Shown here: one piece after another, positions 34,417 to 42,494 of the stretch
How positions within the stretch are numbered: position 1 is the stretch's first letter
Layout: each line of letters begins with the position of its first letter
Source of the DNA: Kosakonia oryziphila
GTDB taxonomy: Bacteria; Pseudomonadota; Gammaproteobacteria; Enterobacterales; Enterobacteriaceae
Reading direction: 5' to 3'
Assembly: GCF_900094795.1 (NCBI RefSeq)
Contig: NZ_FMBC01000023.1
Coordinates: 1-55,910 of the forward strand
Length of the DNA stretch: 55,910 nucleotides
Translations under genes and position numbers: made by a program
Notes under the pieces: model-generated
What the model was told of the DNA's origin: nothing
The model's input: only the letters and a program-made list of their open reading frames with translations
Database searches by the model: none

Positions 34417-35055
34417 ATGGCACAGGGTACGGTGAAGCGGGTCGGTAAACGTACGCAGGCGGTTAATGAGAAGCGACAGGCGATTTTGACAGCGGCGCTG
34501 GAGATCTTTTCCCGCGTCGGTTTTCACGGCGCACGGCTGGAGCAGGTCGCCGATGGCGCGGGCGTTTCGAAAACCAATTTACTCTATTACTACCCATCGA
34601 AAGAGGCGCTCTATATTGCTGTGTTGCGGCAGATCCTTGATATCTGGCTGGCACCGCTGAAAGCCTTCCGCGCAGATTTCACACCGCTGGTGGCGATTAA
34701 GGAGTACATCCGCCTGAAACTAGAGGTTTCACGCGATTATCCGCAGGCATCAAAACTTTTTTGCCAGGAGATGTTGCAGGGTGCGCCGCTGCTAAAAGCG
34801 GAGCTGACAGGGGATTTAAAAACGTTGGTGGAGGAGAAGTCGGCCATTATTGCTGGCTGGATCGCCAGCGGTAAACTGGCGGCGGTCGATCCGCATCATC
34901 TGATCTTTATGATTTGGGCCTCAACCCAGCACTACGCCGATTTCGCCATTCAGGTGGAAGCCGTTACCGGCGCGACGCTACAAGATGAGGCCTTCTTTCA
35001 GCGCACGGTCGATAATGTGCAGCGCATGATCATTGAAGGCATCCGCGTCCGTTAA
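34417..35055 (+). CDS. rutR: RutR, uracil-responsive TetR-family regulator
   Basis: A 212-residue TetR-family protein of the same length as E. coli RutR. The N-terminal HTH (I-F-S-R-V-G-F-H-G-A-R-L-E-Q-V-A, then V-S-K-T-N-L-L-Y-Y-Y) is followed by the RutR ligand domain (W-L-A-P-L-K-A-F, Q-A-S-K-L-F-C-Q-E-M-L-Q-G-A-P). It represses rut genes and regulates pyrimidine and arginine metabolism. The ATG at 34417 follows AAAAGGAGAGAGAGA; the 37-codon upstream extension is shadow. It is convergent with the LprI-like gene, their stops overlapping as TTAA. Confidence 0.95.
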   Translation: MAQGTVKRVGKRTQAVNEKRQAILTAALEIFSRVGFHGARLEQVADGAGVSKTNLLYYYPSKEALYIAVLRQILDIWLAPLKAFRADFTPLVAIKEYIRLKLEVSRDYPQASKLFCQEMLQGAPLLKAELTGDLKTLVEEKSAIIAGWIASGKLAAVDPHHLIFMIWASTQHYADFAIQVEAVTGATLQDEAFFQRTVDNVQRMIIEGIRVR

Positions 35056-35447
35056 TGGCTGGGCGGCAGTGGGCAACTGACATCACCTTCGCCGCACTGT
35101 AGCAGCGAGGCCAGCCAGGCTTCGCGCTCGTTGGTTTTATCGGCCAGACACTGATTTTCCACCATTGGTTGCGCGCTTCCGCCCTCGACGCCGGAACTGA
35201 CAAAGGCGCAATCGCTGTCGCGCAGCGTTATCCAGGCTTGTTGCGCTTTTTTCAGCAGTGACACCTGCGCGGGAGTGGCGCGCTTGATGGCACTCTGCCA
35301 GGTCTGGTTCAATTTTTTATCCGCAGCCTGATATTGTGCGGCGGTACAGCTATTCAGCTCAGCCTGTGTTGAGGCGTTCTCGCACTCGTCTGCGAGCAGC
35401 GGGCTGCTCATTAACAGCGCGGTCAGCGCCAGCATGCAACGTTTCAT
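35052..35447 (-). CDS. LprI-like (DUF1311) periplasmic protein
   Basis: A 131-residue secreted protein with a signal peptide at residues 1-19 (L-L-A-D cleavage). The mature part has paired cysteines (C-E-N, N-S-C-T, D-C-A-F, Q-C-L-A-D, L-Q-C-G) and the motifs L-N-Q-T-W, L-K-K-A-Q-Q-A-W-I and R-D-x-D-C typical of the LprI/YecT family. Some family members inhibit lysozyme; that role is possible but not shown here. The start at 35447 follows GAAGGGGACAGG. The frame stays open 95 codons upstream, into a decayed gene. Confidence 0.8.
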   Translation of the reverse strand: MKRCMLALTALLMSSPLLADECENASTQAELNSCTAAQYQAADKKLNQTWQSAIKRATPAQVSLLKKAQQAWITLRDSDCAFVSSGVEGGSAQPMVENQCLADKTNEREAWLASLLQCGEGDVSCPLPPSH

Positions 35448-35576
35448 CCTGTCCCCTTCCGTACAAGGCTCTGCTTCAGCCGTTTTATTAGCATAGCTCC
35501 GGGGGAATGTCATCTGCAGCGATAAACGCAAGATGCGCCTTACCGGCCAGCCGCACCGCCACAGCGGTGACGTACT

Positions 35577-35716
35577 CAGGTGCTGATCCCATACGGCATC
35601 GCGGACAAATCCAGCGCCAATCCAGCTTTCAGGGCATAATACGTGAACGAATGTAATATGTTTCTGCGACAAGGATCGGTGAGTAATAGCGTTTCCAGTG
35701 CGCTGGCATAACGCAT
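35577..35716 (-). pseudogene. Nucleotidyltransferase-family (PF06042-like) gene, N-terminal remnant
   Basis: From an ATG at 35716 preceded by AGGAGCAGCAC, the frame reads A-L-E-T-L-L-L-T-D-P-C-R-R-N-I-L. After a frameshift the expected continuation appears as C-P-E-S-W-I-G-A-G-F-V-R-D-A-V-W-D, the signature of the DUF925 nucleotidyltransferase-like family. Homology ends near 35577, so most of the gene is gone. A third frame from 35577 to a stop at 35488 reads E-Y-V-T-A-V-A-V-R-L-A-G-K and may be the tail of another deleted gene; I cannot name it. Confidence 0.65.
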
Positions 35717-36312
35717 GTGCTGCTCCTGCCAAAAGCGAGTGAGGCAGAGACAGGGAGGAGACAGTTTGCCGATGTCGCGTGTGGCCTTAGAACCTATCCC
35801 ATTAGGCTATTTTATTTGCCATTTTGGTCCTGAGCAGTGCTCACACAAAATGCCATAACATTTTGAACGACGCTTGCGGCGGCCCTTTAGGGCGAGCGAA
35901 GCGAGTCATCCTCACGTACTGAGTGTACGCTCCGGTTGTTGCGCGCTGTCCGTGCCCAAACTGGCTGCAACAATACACGCCTACTGGGCCTGGCTCTTAC
36001 TCGTTTCAGTTCACAAATTTGCAAACTTTTCCCGCCGTTATAGCCATTCATTCAGCGCACAAGTACCTGCTCTTATCTTAAATTGCTAATAAAATGTTAA
36101 TCAAATGTTTTATTTTTAGTTATTTTTAACATGCGTAATCCTATAAAGTAAGGCAGCATGAGTGTTTTTTACTTAAATTTAACTATCTGTTTTCGAAAAT
36201 TTAACTTTTGTGGGCGTAAATCACATTTTCCATTTTTACATTATTTTGCCTCTTCCCTTCGTTGTTAATCTCCCCCTCGCGACTTTCCTCTGTCCCCAAG
36301 AAAGGTACAACT
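35717..36312. other. Hairpin-rich non-coding gap before the sugar cassette
   Basis: No gene is supported in this 596-base stretch. Its first half is GC-rich with several short dyads: GAGCAGTGCTC near 35832, GCCCTTTAGGGC near 35882-35893, and CGTAC-TGAGT-GTACG near 35914. The second half (36060-36250) is very AT-rich and probably holds the promoter of the binding-protein gene. A TGTG...TCACA arrangement at about 36209-36226 resembles a CRP site but has one base too many between its arms. Confidence 0.5.
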
Positions 36313-37296
36313 ATGAAATTTAAACTCGCATTACTCAGCGCAACGCTTATTTCTGCCTGCATGGTGTCAGGCCAGTCCGTTGCAGCAGAAAAGTATGAGA
36401 TCGCGGTGGTTGCAAAAGTGACCGGTATTCCTTGGTTTAACCGCATGGAGACTGGTGTTAACGATGCTGCGAAGAAGCTGAATGTTAACGCTTACCAGAC
36501 CGGGCCTTCTACCCCGGATCCGGCGCAGCAAGTGAAGGTGATTGAAGATCTGATCGCGAAAAACGTTAACGCCATCATCGTGGTGCCGAACGATGCAAAA
36601 GTGCTGGAGCCGGTGCTGAAAAAAGCCCGCGACAAAGGCATTGTGGTGCTGACCCATGAATCCCCGGATCAACAGATTGGCCAGTGGGATATCGAAACCA
36701 TCGACAGCGAAAAATATGCACAGGCCAACGTTGATGAGTTAGCGAAAGATATGGGCGGTAAAGGTGGTTATGCGATTTACGTCGGTTCACTGACCGTACC
36801 GTTGCACAACGCCTGGGCCGATTACGCCATTAAATATCAAAAAGAAAAATACCCGGATATGTTTGAAGTCACCTCGCGTCTGCCGGTGGCTGAAAGCATC
36901 GACAAATCCTACGCCACCACCCTCGATTTAATGAAAACCTACCCGCAGATGAAAGGGGTGATCGGTTTTGGTTCGTTGGGGCCGATTGGCGCAGGGCAGG
37001 CGGTACAGAAAAAACGCGCGAAAGACAAACTGGCGGTTGTCGGCATTGCTATGCCAGGCCAGGCTGCGCCGTATCTGATGCGTGGCGATATCAAAAAAGC
37101 GCTGCTGTGGGACCCGCGTGATGCGGGCTATGCGCTGGTGACGGTCGCTGACCAGTTGTTGCAGGGTAAGGAAGTCACTCCAGATTTGACCATCGACGGG
37201 CTGGGCAAAGCCGACGTTGATATGAACAAGAAAGTCATCCGCTTTAACAAAATCCTCGAAGTCACCAAAGATAACGCGCAATCACTCGGCTTCTGA
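36313..37296 (+). CDS. Sugar ABC transporter periplasmic binding protein (LsrB/RhaS-like)
   Basis: A 327-residue type I binding protein (Peripla_BP_4). The signal peptide is residues 1-23 (V-A-A cleavage), then Y-E-I-A-V-V-A-K-V-T-G-I-P-W-F-N-R-M-E-T-G, which aligns with the ligand strand of AI-2 and rhamnose binding proteins. G-P-S-T-P-D-P-A-Q-Q and H-E-S-P-D-Q line the binding cleft in this family. It is first in a six-gene cassette with its ATPase, two permeases, a pentulose kinase and an isomerase, so the ligand should be a five-carbon sugar or polyol. Start 36313 follows AAAGGTACAACT. Confidence 0.85.
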   Translation: MKFKLALLSATLISACMVSGQSVAAEKYEIAVVAKVTGIPWFNRMETGVNDAAKKLNVNAYQTGPSTPDPAQQVKVIEDLIAKNVNAIIVVPNDAKVLEPVLKKARDKGIVVLTHESPDQQIGQWDIETIDSEKYAQANVDELAKDMGGKGGYAIYVGSLTVPLHNAWADYAIKYQKEKYPDMFEVTSRLPVAESIDKSYATTLDLMKTYPQMKGVIGFGSLGPIGAGQAVQKKRAKDKLAVVGIAMPGQAAPYLMRGDIKKALLWDPRDAGYALVTVADQLLQGKEVTPDLTIDGLGKADVDMNKKVIRFNKILEVTKDNAQSLGF

Positions 37297-37326
37297 TTAT
37301 TTCAGGCCACACCAGGGAACCGGAGA

Positions 37327-37350
37327 CCGGCCGCAAGGCCGGACTCTTTT
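37327..37350 (+). terminator. Intercistronic hairpin after the binding-protein gene
   Basis: CCGGCC (37327-37332) pairs with GGCCGG (37337-37342) across GCAA and is followed by ACTCTTTTTG. It probably attenuates transcription into the ATPase gene and protects the upstream message. This would give more binding protein than membrane components, a common arrangement in ABC importers. Confidence 0.6.
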
Positions 37351-37403
37351 TGCAGCACAGATAACCATCGCGCCCCGTACGGGCGCTGGCAGGGGTATTG
37401 TCA

Positions 37404-38903
37404 ATGACAGACACCACCGCATTTATCACTCTTGAGAATATCAATAAACAATTTCCGGGCGTGCGTGCGCTGGACAATGTGAACCTGACGCTGGAAAAAG
37501 GCGAAGTTCACTGCCTGGCGGGGCAAAACGGTTGCGGTAAAAGCACCATCATCAAAGTGATCTCCGGGGTTTATCAGCCGGAAAAAGGTGCCAGCATTGC
37601 CCTGGACGGTAAACTTTTTCACCATCTGACGCCGCAGCTTTCAGCGCATTACGGCATTCAGGTCATTTATCAGGACCTCTCGTTATTCCCCAATTTTAGT
37701 GTGGCGGAAAATATCGCCATCCACCGTTATTTGCCCGGCGGCGATATCTGGGTGCGGCGCAGCGCGATGCGTGCGCAAGCGCTGGCCGCGATGGCGCGCA
37801 TTGGCGTGCGTCTTGATCCGGATAAAAAAGTCGAGAAACTCTCTATCGCCGATCGCCAGTTAGTCGCGATTTGCCGGGCGATTGCTGCCGATGCCCGGCT
37901 GGTGATCATGGATGAACCGACCGCATCGCTGACCCGCCAGGAAGTGAATGGGCTGCTGCGTGTGGTGAACGAACTGAAAGCCGCAGGGATCTGCGTGGTC
38001 TTCGTCAGCCACCGTCTGGATGAGGTGATGGAAGTGGCCGATCGCATTAGCGTGATGCGCGACGGCAAGCTGATTGGTAGCTGGCCGGCAAACGAACTGG
38101 ACAGCCACGAGCTGGCGTATCTGATGACCGGACAGCGTTTTCACTACAGCCCGTTACCGGAAAAAGCGCCGGTGGATCAGACACCCATGCTGGAGTTGCG
38201 TCATCTGAGCCGCAAAGGCAAATATCGCGACATCAATCTGGCGCTGCGCAGCGGCGAGATCGTCTCCATTGTCGGTTTGTTAGGGGCAGGACGCACCGAA
38301 CTGTGCATGAGCCTGTTTGGCATGACGCACCCGGAAGATGGCGAGATCCGCATTAACGGGAAGCCGGTGAAACTGCGTAATAACCATGACGCCATTCGTC
38401 ACGGTATTGGCTACGTTTCGGAAGACCGTCTGACACAGGGGTTGATCATGGATCAGTCGATTTACGACAACACCATCGTCACCGTGTTCGACAAACTGCA
38501 TACGCGCGGAGGCTTGCTCGATCACGCCAAGGCCGGGCAACTGGTCGCGGAGCTGATTCGCAATCTGAATATCAAAGTCTCCGATGCGCAACTGCCGGTA
38601 AAAACGCTCTCCGGCGGTAACGCGCAACGTATTGCCATCGCCAAATGGGTAGCGACTAATCCGCGCATCCTGATCCTCGACTCGCCCACCGTTGGGGTGG
38701 ATATCGCCAACAAAGAGGGGATCTACCAGATTGCTCGCCAACTGGCGGAGCAGGGGATGGCGGTACTGATGATTTGCGACGAAATACCGGAAGCGTATTA
38801 CAACAGCCATCGCGTGCTGGTAATGCGCCGGGGTGAACTGGTAGCGGAATTCAATCCGCACCGCTGCACAGAGCAGGAGATTGCCGAGGTGGTCAATGCG
38901 TAA
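37404..38903 (+). CDS. Sugar ABC transporter ATPase (RbsA-like, duplicated)
   Basis: A 499-residue double ATPase. The first half has Walker A G-Q-N-G-C-G-K-S-T near residue 40, a degenerate signature (L-S-I-A-D-R-Q) and Walker B V-I-M-D-E-P-T-A-S-L. The second half has a degenerate Walker A (G-L-L-G-A-G-R-T-E), signature L-S-G-G-N-A-Q-R and Walker B I-L-I-L-D-S-P-T-V-G-V-D. In the second Walker B, Ser stands where the catalytic Glu would be. This asymmetry is normal for the carbohydrate-uptake CUT2 class. Start ATG 37404 follows AGGGGTATTGTCA. The 3' end overlaps the next gene by eight bases. Confidence 0.88.
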   Translation: MTDTTAFITLENINKQFPGVRALDNVNLTLEKGEVHCLAGQNGCGKSTIIKVISGVYQPEKGASIALDGKLFHHLTPQLSAHYGIQVIYQDLSLFPNFSVAENIAIHRYLPGGDIWVRRSAMRAQALAAMARIGVRLDPDKKVEKLSIADRQLVAICRAIAADARLVIMDEPTASLTRQEVNGLLRVVNELKAAGICVVFVSHRLDEVMEVADRISVMRDGKLIGSWPANELDSHELAYLMTGQRFHYSPLPEKAPVDQTPMLELRHLSRKGKYRDINLALRSGEIVSIVGLLGAGRTELCMSLFGMTHPEDGEIRINGKPVKLRNNHDAIRHGIGYVSEDRLTQGLIMDQSIYDNTIVTVFDKLHTRGGLLDHAKAGQLVAELIRNLNIKVSDAQLPVKTLSGGNAQRIAIAKWVATNPRILILDSPTVGVDIANKEGIYQIARQLAEQGMAVLMICDEIPEAYYNSHRVLVMRRGELVAEFNPHRCTEQEIAEVVNA

Positions 38904-39885
38904 TACATCTCTTTCCCGCCTTGTCGGGCAACATGAATTCTGGCTTGGTCTGCTGGTGATTGCACTGGCTGTGGGGCTAAGTGTTCGTACCGATGAATTT
39001 TTATCACTGGGTAACCTGACAGACGTGGCGACCAGCTACGCCATTCTCGGTATCCTGGCCTGTGGCTTATTTGTGGTGCTTATCTCCGGCGGGATCGATA
39101 TCTCGTTTCCGGCGATGACGGCGATTGCGCAATATGCGATGGCCAGTTGGGTGATCACCCACGGCGGCAACTTCGCGCTGGCGCTGGCACTAGCCATGGC
39201 CGTCGGGCTGTTGCTCGGTTTAGTGAACGGTTTTCTGGTTTACTGGCTGCGCGTCCCGGCGATTATTATCACTATCGCCACGCTGAACGTCTATTACGGG
39301 CTGCTGGTGTATGCCACCAAGGGTACCTGGCTGTATGGCTTCCCGGACTGGTTTATGAACGGCATTAACTGGTTCTCTTTCACCGCAGCGGATGGTTATG
39401 ACTATGGTCTGACGTTGCCGCTGCTGTGCCTGGGGCTGGTGATCATGATTACCGCCGTGCTGATGAATTACACCCGGCTGGGCCGCCAAATTTATGCGAT
39501 GGGCGGCAACCGCGATGCAGCGTCGCGTCTGGGCCTTAATCTGCTGAAACTGCATTTTTATGTCTACGGCTATATGGGCATTCTGGCCGGTGTGGCGGCA
39601 GTGGTACAGGCGCAGATCACCCAGTCCGTTGCCCCAAACTCATTGCTCGGTTTTGAGTTGACGGTGCTGGCGGCGGTGGTGCTTGGCGGCACCAGTATGT
39701 CCGGCGGCCGCGGTACGCTCACTGGTACGCTACTGGGGGTGGTACTGCTGGCCTTCCTGCAAAATGGCTTAACACTGCTCGGCGTCTCCTCCTACTGGCA
39801 CATGGTCTTTAGCGGCGCGATTATTCTCGCCAGCATCAGTGCGACCGCGTGGAATGAAAAACGCAAACTCGCAAGGGAGCTTTAA
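38896..39885 (+). CDS. Sugar ABC transporter permease 1 (RbsC-like)
   Basis: A 329-residue BPD_transp_2 membrane protein with about 8-10 helices. Family motifs are L-I-S-G-G-I-D-I-S-F-P-A near residue 60, R-Q-I-Y-A-M-G-G-N-R-D-A-A-S-R-L-G near residue 200, and V-V-L-G-G-T-S-M-S-G-G-R-G-T near residue 265. It starts inside the ATPase gene's end and is followed by a second, different permease one base away, so the importer is likely a heterodimer, as in Lsr and some pentose systems. Confidence 0.87.
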   Translation: MRNTSLSRLVGQHEFWLGLLVIALAVGLSVRTDEFLSLGNLTDVATSYAILGILACGLFVVLISGGIDISFPAMTAIAQYAMASWVITHGGNFALALALAMAVGLLLGLVNGFLVYWLRVPAIIITIATLNVYYGLLVYATKGTWLYGFPDWFMNGINWFSFTAADGYDYGLTLPLLCLGLVIMITAVLMNYTRLGRQIYAMGGNRDAASRLGLNLLKLHFYVYGYMGILAGVAAVVQAQITQSVAPNSLLGFELTVLAAVVLGGTSMSGGRGTLTGTLLGVVLLAFLQNGLTLLGVSSYWHMVFSGAIILASISATAWNEKRKLAREL

Positions 39886-39886
39886 G

Positions 39887-40840
39887 ATGAAATCAATCGC
39901 CAGACTCTTTCCCGGTGATGCCATCATCCGTTTGCAATGCGTGATTATCATCGTTGTTGCGGTGGCCTTTTCCGCGCTGCTCGGCAGTCGCTTTTTCAGC
40001 GTCGCCAACTTCCAGTCCATCGGATCACAGCTACCGATCCTTGGCATGCTGGCGCTGGGCATGGGTATCACCATGCTGACCGGCGGTATCAACCTGTCGA
40101 TTATTGCCAGCGCGAACGCCTGTTCGTTGGTGATGGCCGCAGTAATTGTCACTCATCCCGACGATCCATTGTTTCTCGCGCTGGCGCTGCTGGCTGGTTT
40201 GCTGGTGGCCGTGGCGATTGGCGCACTGAATGGCGCGCTGGTGGCGTGGATCGGCGTTTCGCCCATTCTTGCCACGCTCGGCACCATGACGCTGATCTCC
40301 GGCCTTAATATTTTGCTCTCCAACGGCACGGTAATTTCCGGCTTTCCGGCCGCGATCCAGTTTCTCGGCAATGCCACGCTGCTCGGTATTCCGGTAGCGC
40401 TATTGCTGTTTGTTGTGGTAGCGCTGCTGCTATGGGTCTTGCTGGAACATACTACGCTTGGCCGCAGCCTTTATCTGGTGGGTTCGAACGAACAGGCGAC
40501 GCGTTTTAGCGGCGTGAATACCCTGCGGGTGCAGGTTTCGGTTTATATCATCTCGGCGCTGTTGGGATGGGTGGCGGCCATTCTGATGATGGCGAAATTC
40601 AACTCCGCGAAAGCAGGCTACGGCGAATCTTATCTTCTGGTGACCATTCTGGCGTCAGTGCTGGGTGGGATTAACCCGGACGGCGGCTTCGGGCGCGTAC
40701 TCGGGCTGGTGCTGGCGCTGGTGGTGCTGCAAATGCTGGAGAGCGGCTTTAACTTGTTGGGTATCAGCAGCTATCTAACGATGGCGCTCTGGGGCGCGGT
40801 GCTGATCCTCTTTATCGCATTACAAAATCGTAAAGCCTGA
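39887..40840 (+). CDS. Sugar ABC transporter permease 2 (RbsC-like)
   Basis: A 317-residue BPD_transp_2 permease, related to but clearly distinct from its upstream partner. L-T-G-G-I-N-L-S-I-I near residue 65, L-Y-L-V-G-S-N-E-Q-A-T-R-F-S-G near residue 200 and S-V-L-G-G-I-N-P-D-G-G-F-G near residue 265 mark the family. The ATG at 39887 is one base after the upstream stop and follows AAGGGAGCTTTAAG; the 16-codon upstream extension is shadow. Confidence 0.87.
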   Translation: MKSIARLFPGDAIIRLQCVIIIVVAVAFSALLGSRFFSVANFQSIGSQLPILGMLALGMGITMLTGGINLSIIASANACSLVMAAVIVTHPDDPLFLALALLAGLLVAVAIGALNGALVAWIGVSPILATLGTMTLISGLNILLSNGTVISGFPAAIQFLGNATLLGIPVALLLFVVVALLLWVLLEHTTLGRSLYLVGSNEQATRFSGVNTLRVQVSVYIISALLGWVAAILMMAKFNSAKAGYGESYLLVTILASVLGGINPDGGFGRVLGLVLALVVLQMLESGFNLLGISSYLTMALWGAVLILFIALQNRKA

Positions 40841-40856
40841 TCTCAGGAGAAAAAGA

Positions 40857-42494
40857 ATGGCGAGCTACTTTATTGGTGTGGATGTAGGAACCGGCAGCGC
40901 ACGAGCAGGCGTCTTTGATTTGACTGGCAGGATGGTCAGCCAGGCGAGCCGGGCCATTGAGATCTATCGTCCGCAGGCCGACTTTGTTGAGCAATCCTCT
41001 GACAATATCTGGCTGGCGGTGTGTAACGCCGTGCGTGATGCAGTGAATCAGGCGGATATCAACCCGATCCAGGTTAAAGGCCTGGGTTTTGATGCTACCT
41101 GTTCACTGGTGGTGCTCGATAAAGAGGGCAACCCGCTGACGATTAGCCCATCCGGGCGCAGTGAGCAGAATATTATCGTGTGGATGGATCATCGCGCGAT
41201 CTCGCAGGCCAACCGCATCAACGCCACGCACCATCGGGTGCTGGATTACGTCGGCGGCATTATCTCGCCGGAGATGCAAACTCCCAAGCTGCTGTGGTTA
41301 AAACAGCATATGCCAAACACCTGGGCGAACGCTGGTTACTACTTTGATTTGCCTGATTTTCTGACCTGGCGCGCAACAGGCGATGATACCCGCTCGCTTT
41401 GCTCGACGGTGTGTAAGTGGACGTACATGGGCCACGAAGACAAGTGGGACAACAGTTATTTTCGTGAAATTGGGCTCGAAGATCTGCTGGAACACGACGC
41501 CGAAAAAATTGGCCGCTATGTGAAAACCATGGGCGAACCGTTGGGACGAGGGCTGACGCAGCGCGCGGCAACAGAGATGGGGTTGATGCCAGGCACGGCG
41601 GTAAGCGTGTCGATTATTGATGCTCACGCTGGCACGCTCGGTACGCTCGGCGCCAGCGGTGTTTCTGGCGAAGTGGCGGATTTCGACCGGCGTATTGCGC
41701 TGATTGGCGGCACCTCTACCGGGCATATGGCGATCTCTGCACAGGCACGTTTTATCGGCGGCGTCTGGGGGCCGTATTACTCGGCGGTGTTACCGGGCTA
41801 TTGGCTGAATGAGGGCGGGCAATCGGCAACCGGCGCGCTGATCGACCATATTATTCAGTCGCATCCGTGCTACGAAACGCTACTCGGCCAGGCAAAAGCG
41901 CAGGGGCAAACCATTTACGAAGTGCTGAACGCATTGCTGCGAAAAATGGCGGGCGAACCGGAGAATATCGCGTTTTTGACGCGTGATATTCATATTTTGC
42001 CGTACTTTCACGGCAACCGTTCGCCGCGTGCTAATCCGACATTAACCGGCGTTATCAGCGGGTTAAAGCTATCGCGCACGCCGGAAGATATGGCATTGCA
42101 GTACCTGGCGACCATTCAGGCCATTGCGCTGGGTACGCGACATATTATTGAGACCATGAATCAGAGTGGTTACAGCATCGATACGGTGATGGCCAGCGGC
42201 GGCGGCACCAAAAACCCGATCTTTGTGCAGGAACATGCCAACGCGACTGGCTGTGCGATGTTGTTGCCGGAGGAGAGCGAAGCGATGTTGCTTGGCGGCG
42301 CGATGATGGGTACCGTGGCTGCCGGGGTGTTTGACAGCTTCCCGGAAGCCATGGCAGCGATGAGCCGCATTGGTAAAACGGTCACGCCGCAAACCAACCG
42401 TATTAAGCAGTATTACGATCGTAAATACACCGTGTTCCACGAAATGTATCAGGATTATATGAAGTACCGCGCGTTAATGCAGGAGCCGACATGA
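40857..42494 (+). CDS. FGGY-family pentulose kinase
   Basis: A 545-residue carbohydrate kinase of the FGGY pentulose/ribitol kinase subgroup. The phosphate-1 motif G-V-D-V-G-T-G-S-A-R-A-G-V-F is at residues 7-20, followed by G-F-D-A-T-C-S-L-V-V, the substrate region V-W-M-D-H-R-A, and an ATP-binding M-A-S-G-G-G-T-K-N-P. The catalytic Asp is expected in I-I-D-A-H-A-G. Members phosphorylate D-ribulose, L-ribulose, ribitol or similar. With the importer and an arabinose-5-phosphate-isomerase-like protein, D-ribulose or a related pentulose is plausible; this is inference. Start 40857 follows CAGGAGAAAAAGA. It overlaps the next gene as ATGA. Confidence 0.87.
   Translation: MASYFIGVDVGTGSARAGVFDLTGRMVSQASRAIEIYRPQADFVEQSSDNIWLAVCNAVRDAVNQADINPIQVKGLGFDATCSLVVLDKEGNPLTISPSGRSEQNIIVWMDHRAISQANRINATHHRVLDYVGGIISPEMQTPKLLWLKQHMPNTWANAGYYFDLPDFLTWRATGDDTRSLCSTVCKWTYMGHEDKWDNSYFREIGLEDLLEHDAEKIGRYVKTMGEPLGRGLTQRAATEMGLMPGTAVSVSIIDAHAGTLGTLGASGVSGEVADFDRRIALIGGTSTGHMAISAQARFIGGVWGPYYSAVLPGYWLNEGGQSATGALIDHIIQSHPCYETLLGQAKAQGQTIYEVLNALLRKMAGEPENIAFLTRDIHILPYFHGNRSPRANPTLTGVISGLKLSRTPEDMALQYLATIQAIALGTRHIIETMNQSGYSIDTVMASGGGTKNPIFVQEHANATGCAMLLPEESEAMLLGGAMMGTVAAGVFDSFPEAMAAMSRIGKTVTPQTNRIKQYYDRKYTVFHEMYQDYMKYRALMQEPT

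Noticed and set aside
36209..36226. CRP site before the sugar binding-protein gene
   Set aside because: TGTGG and TCACA arms are separated by seven bases instead of six, and the left arm has a mismatch. Kept only as a weak remark.
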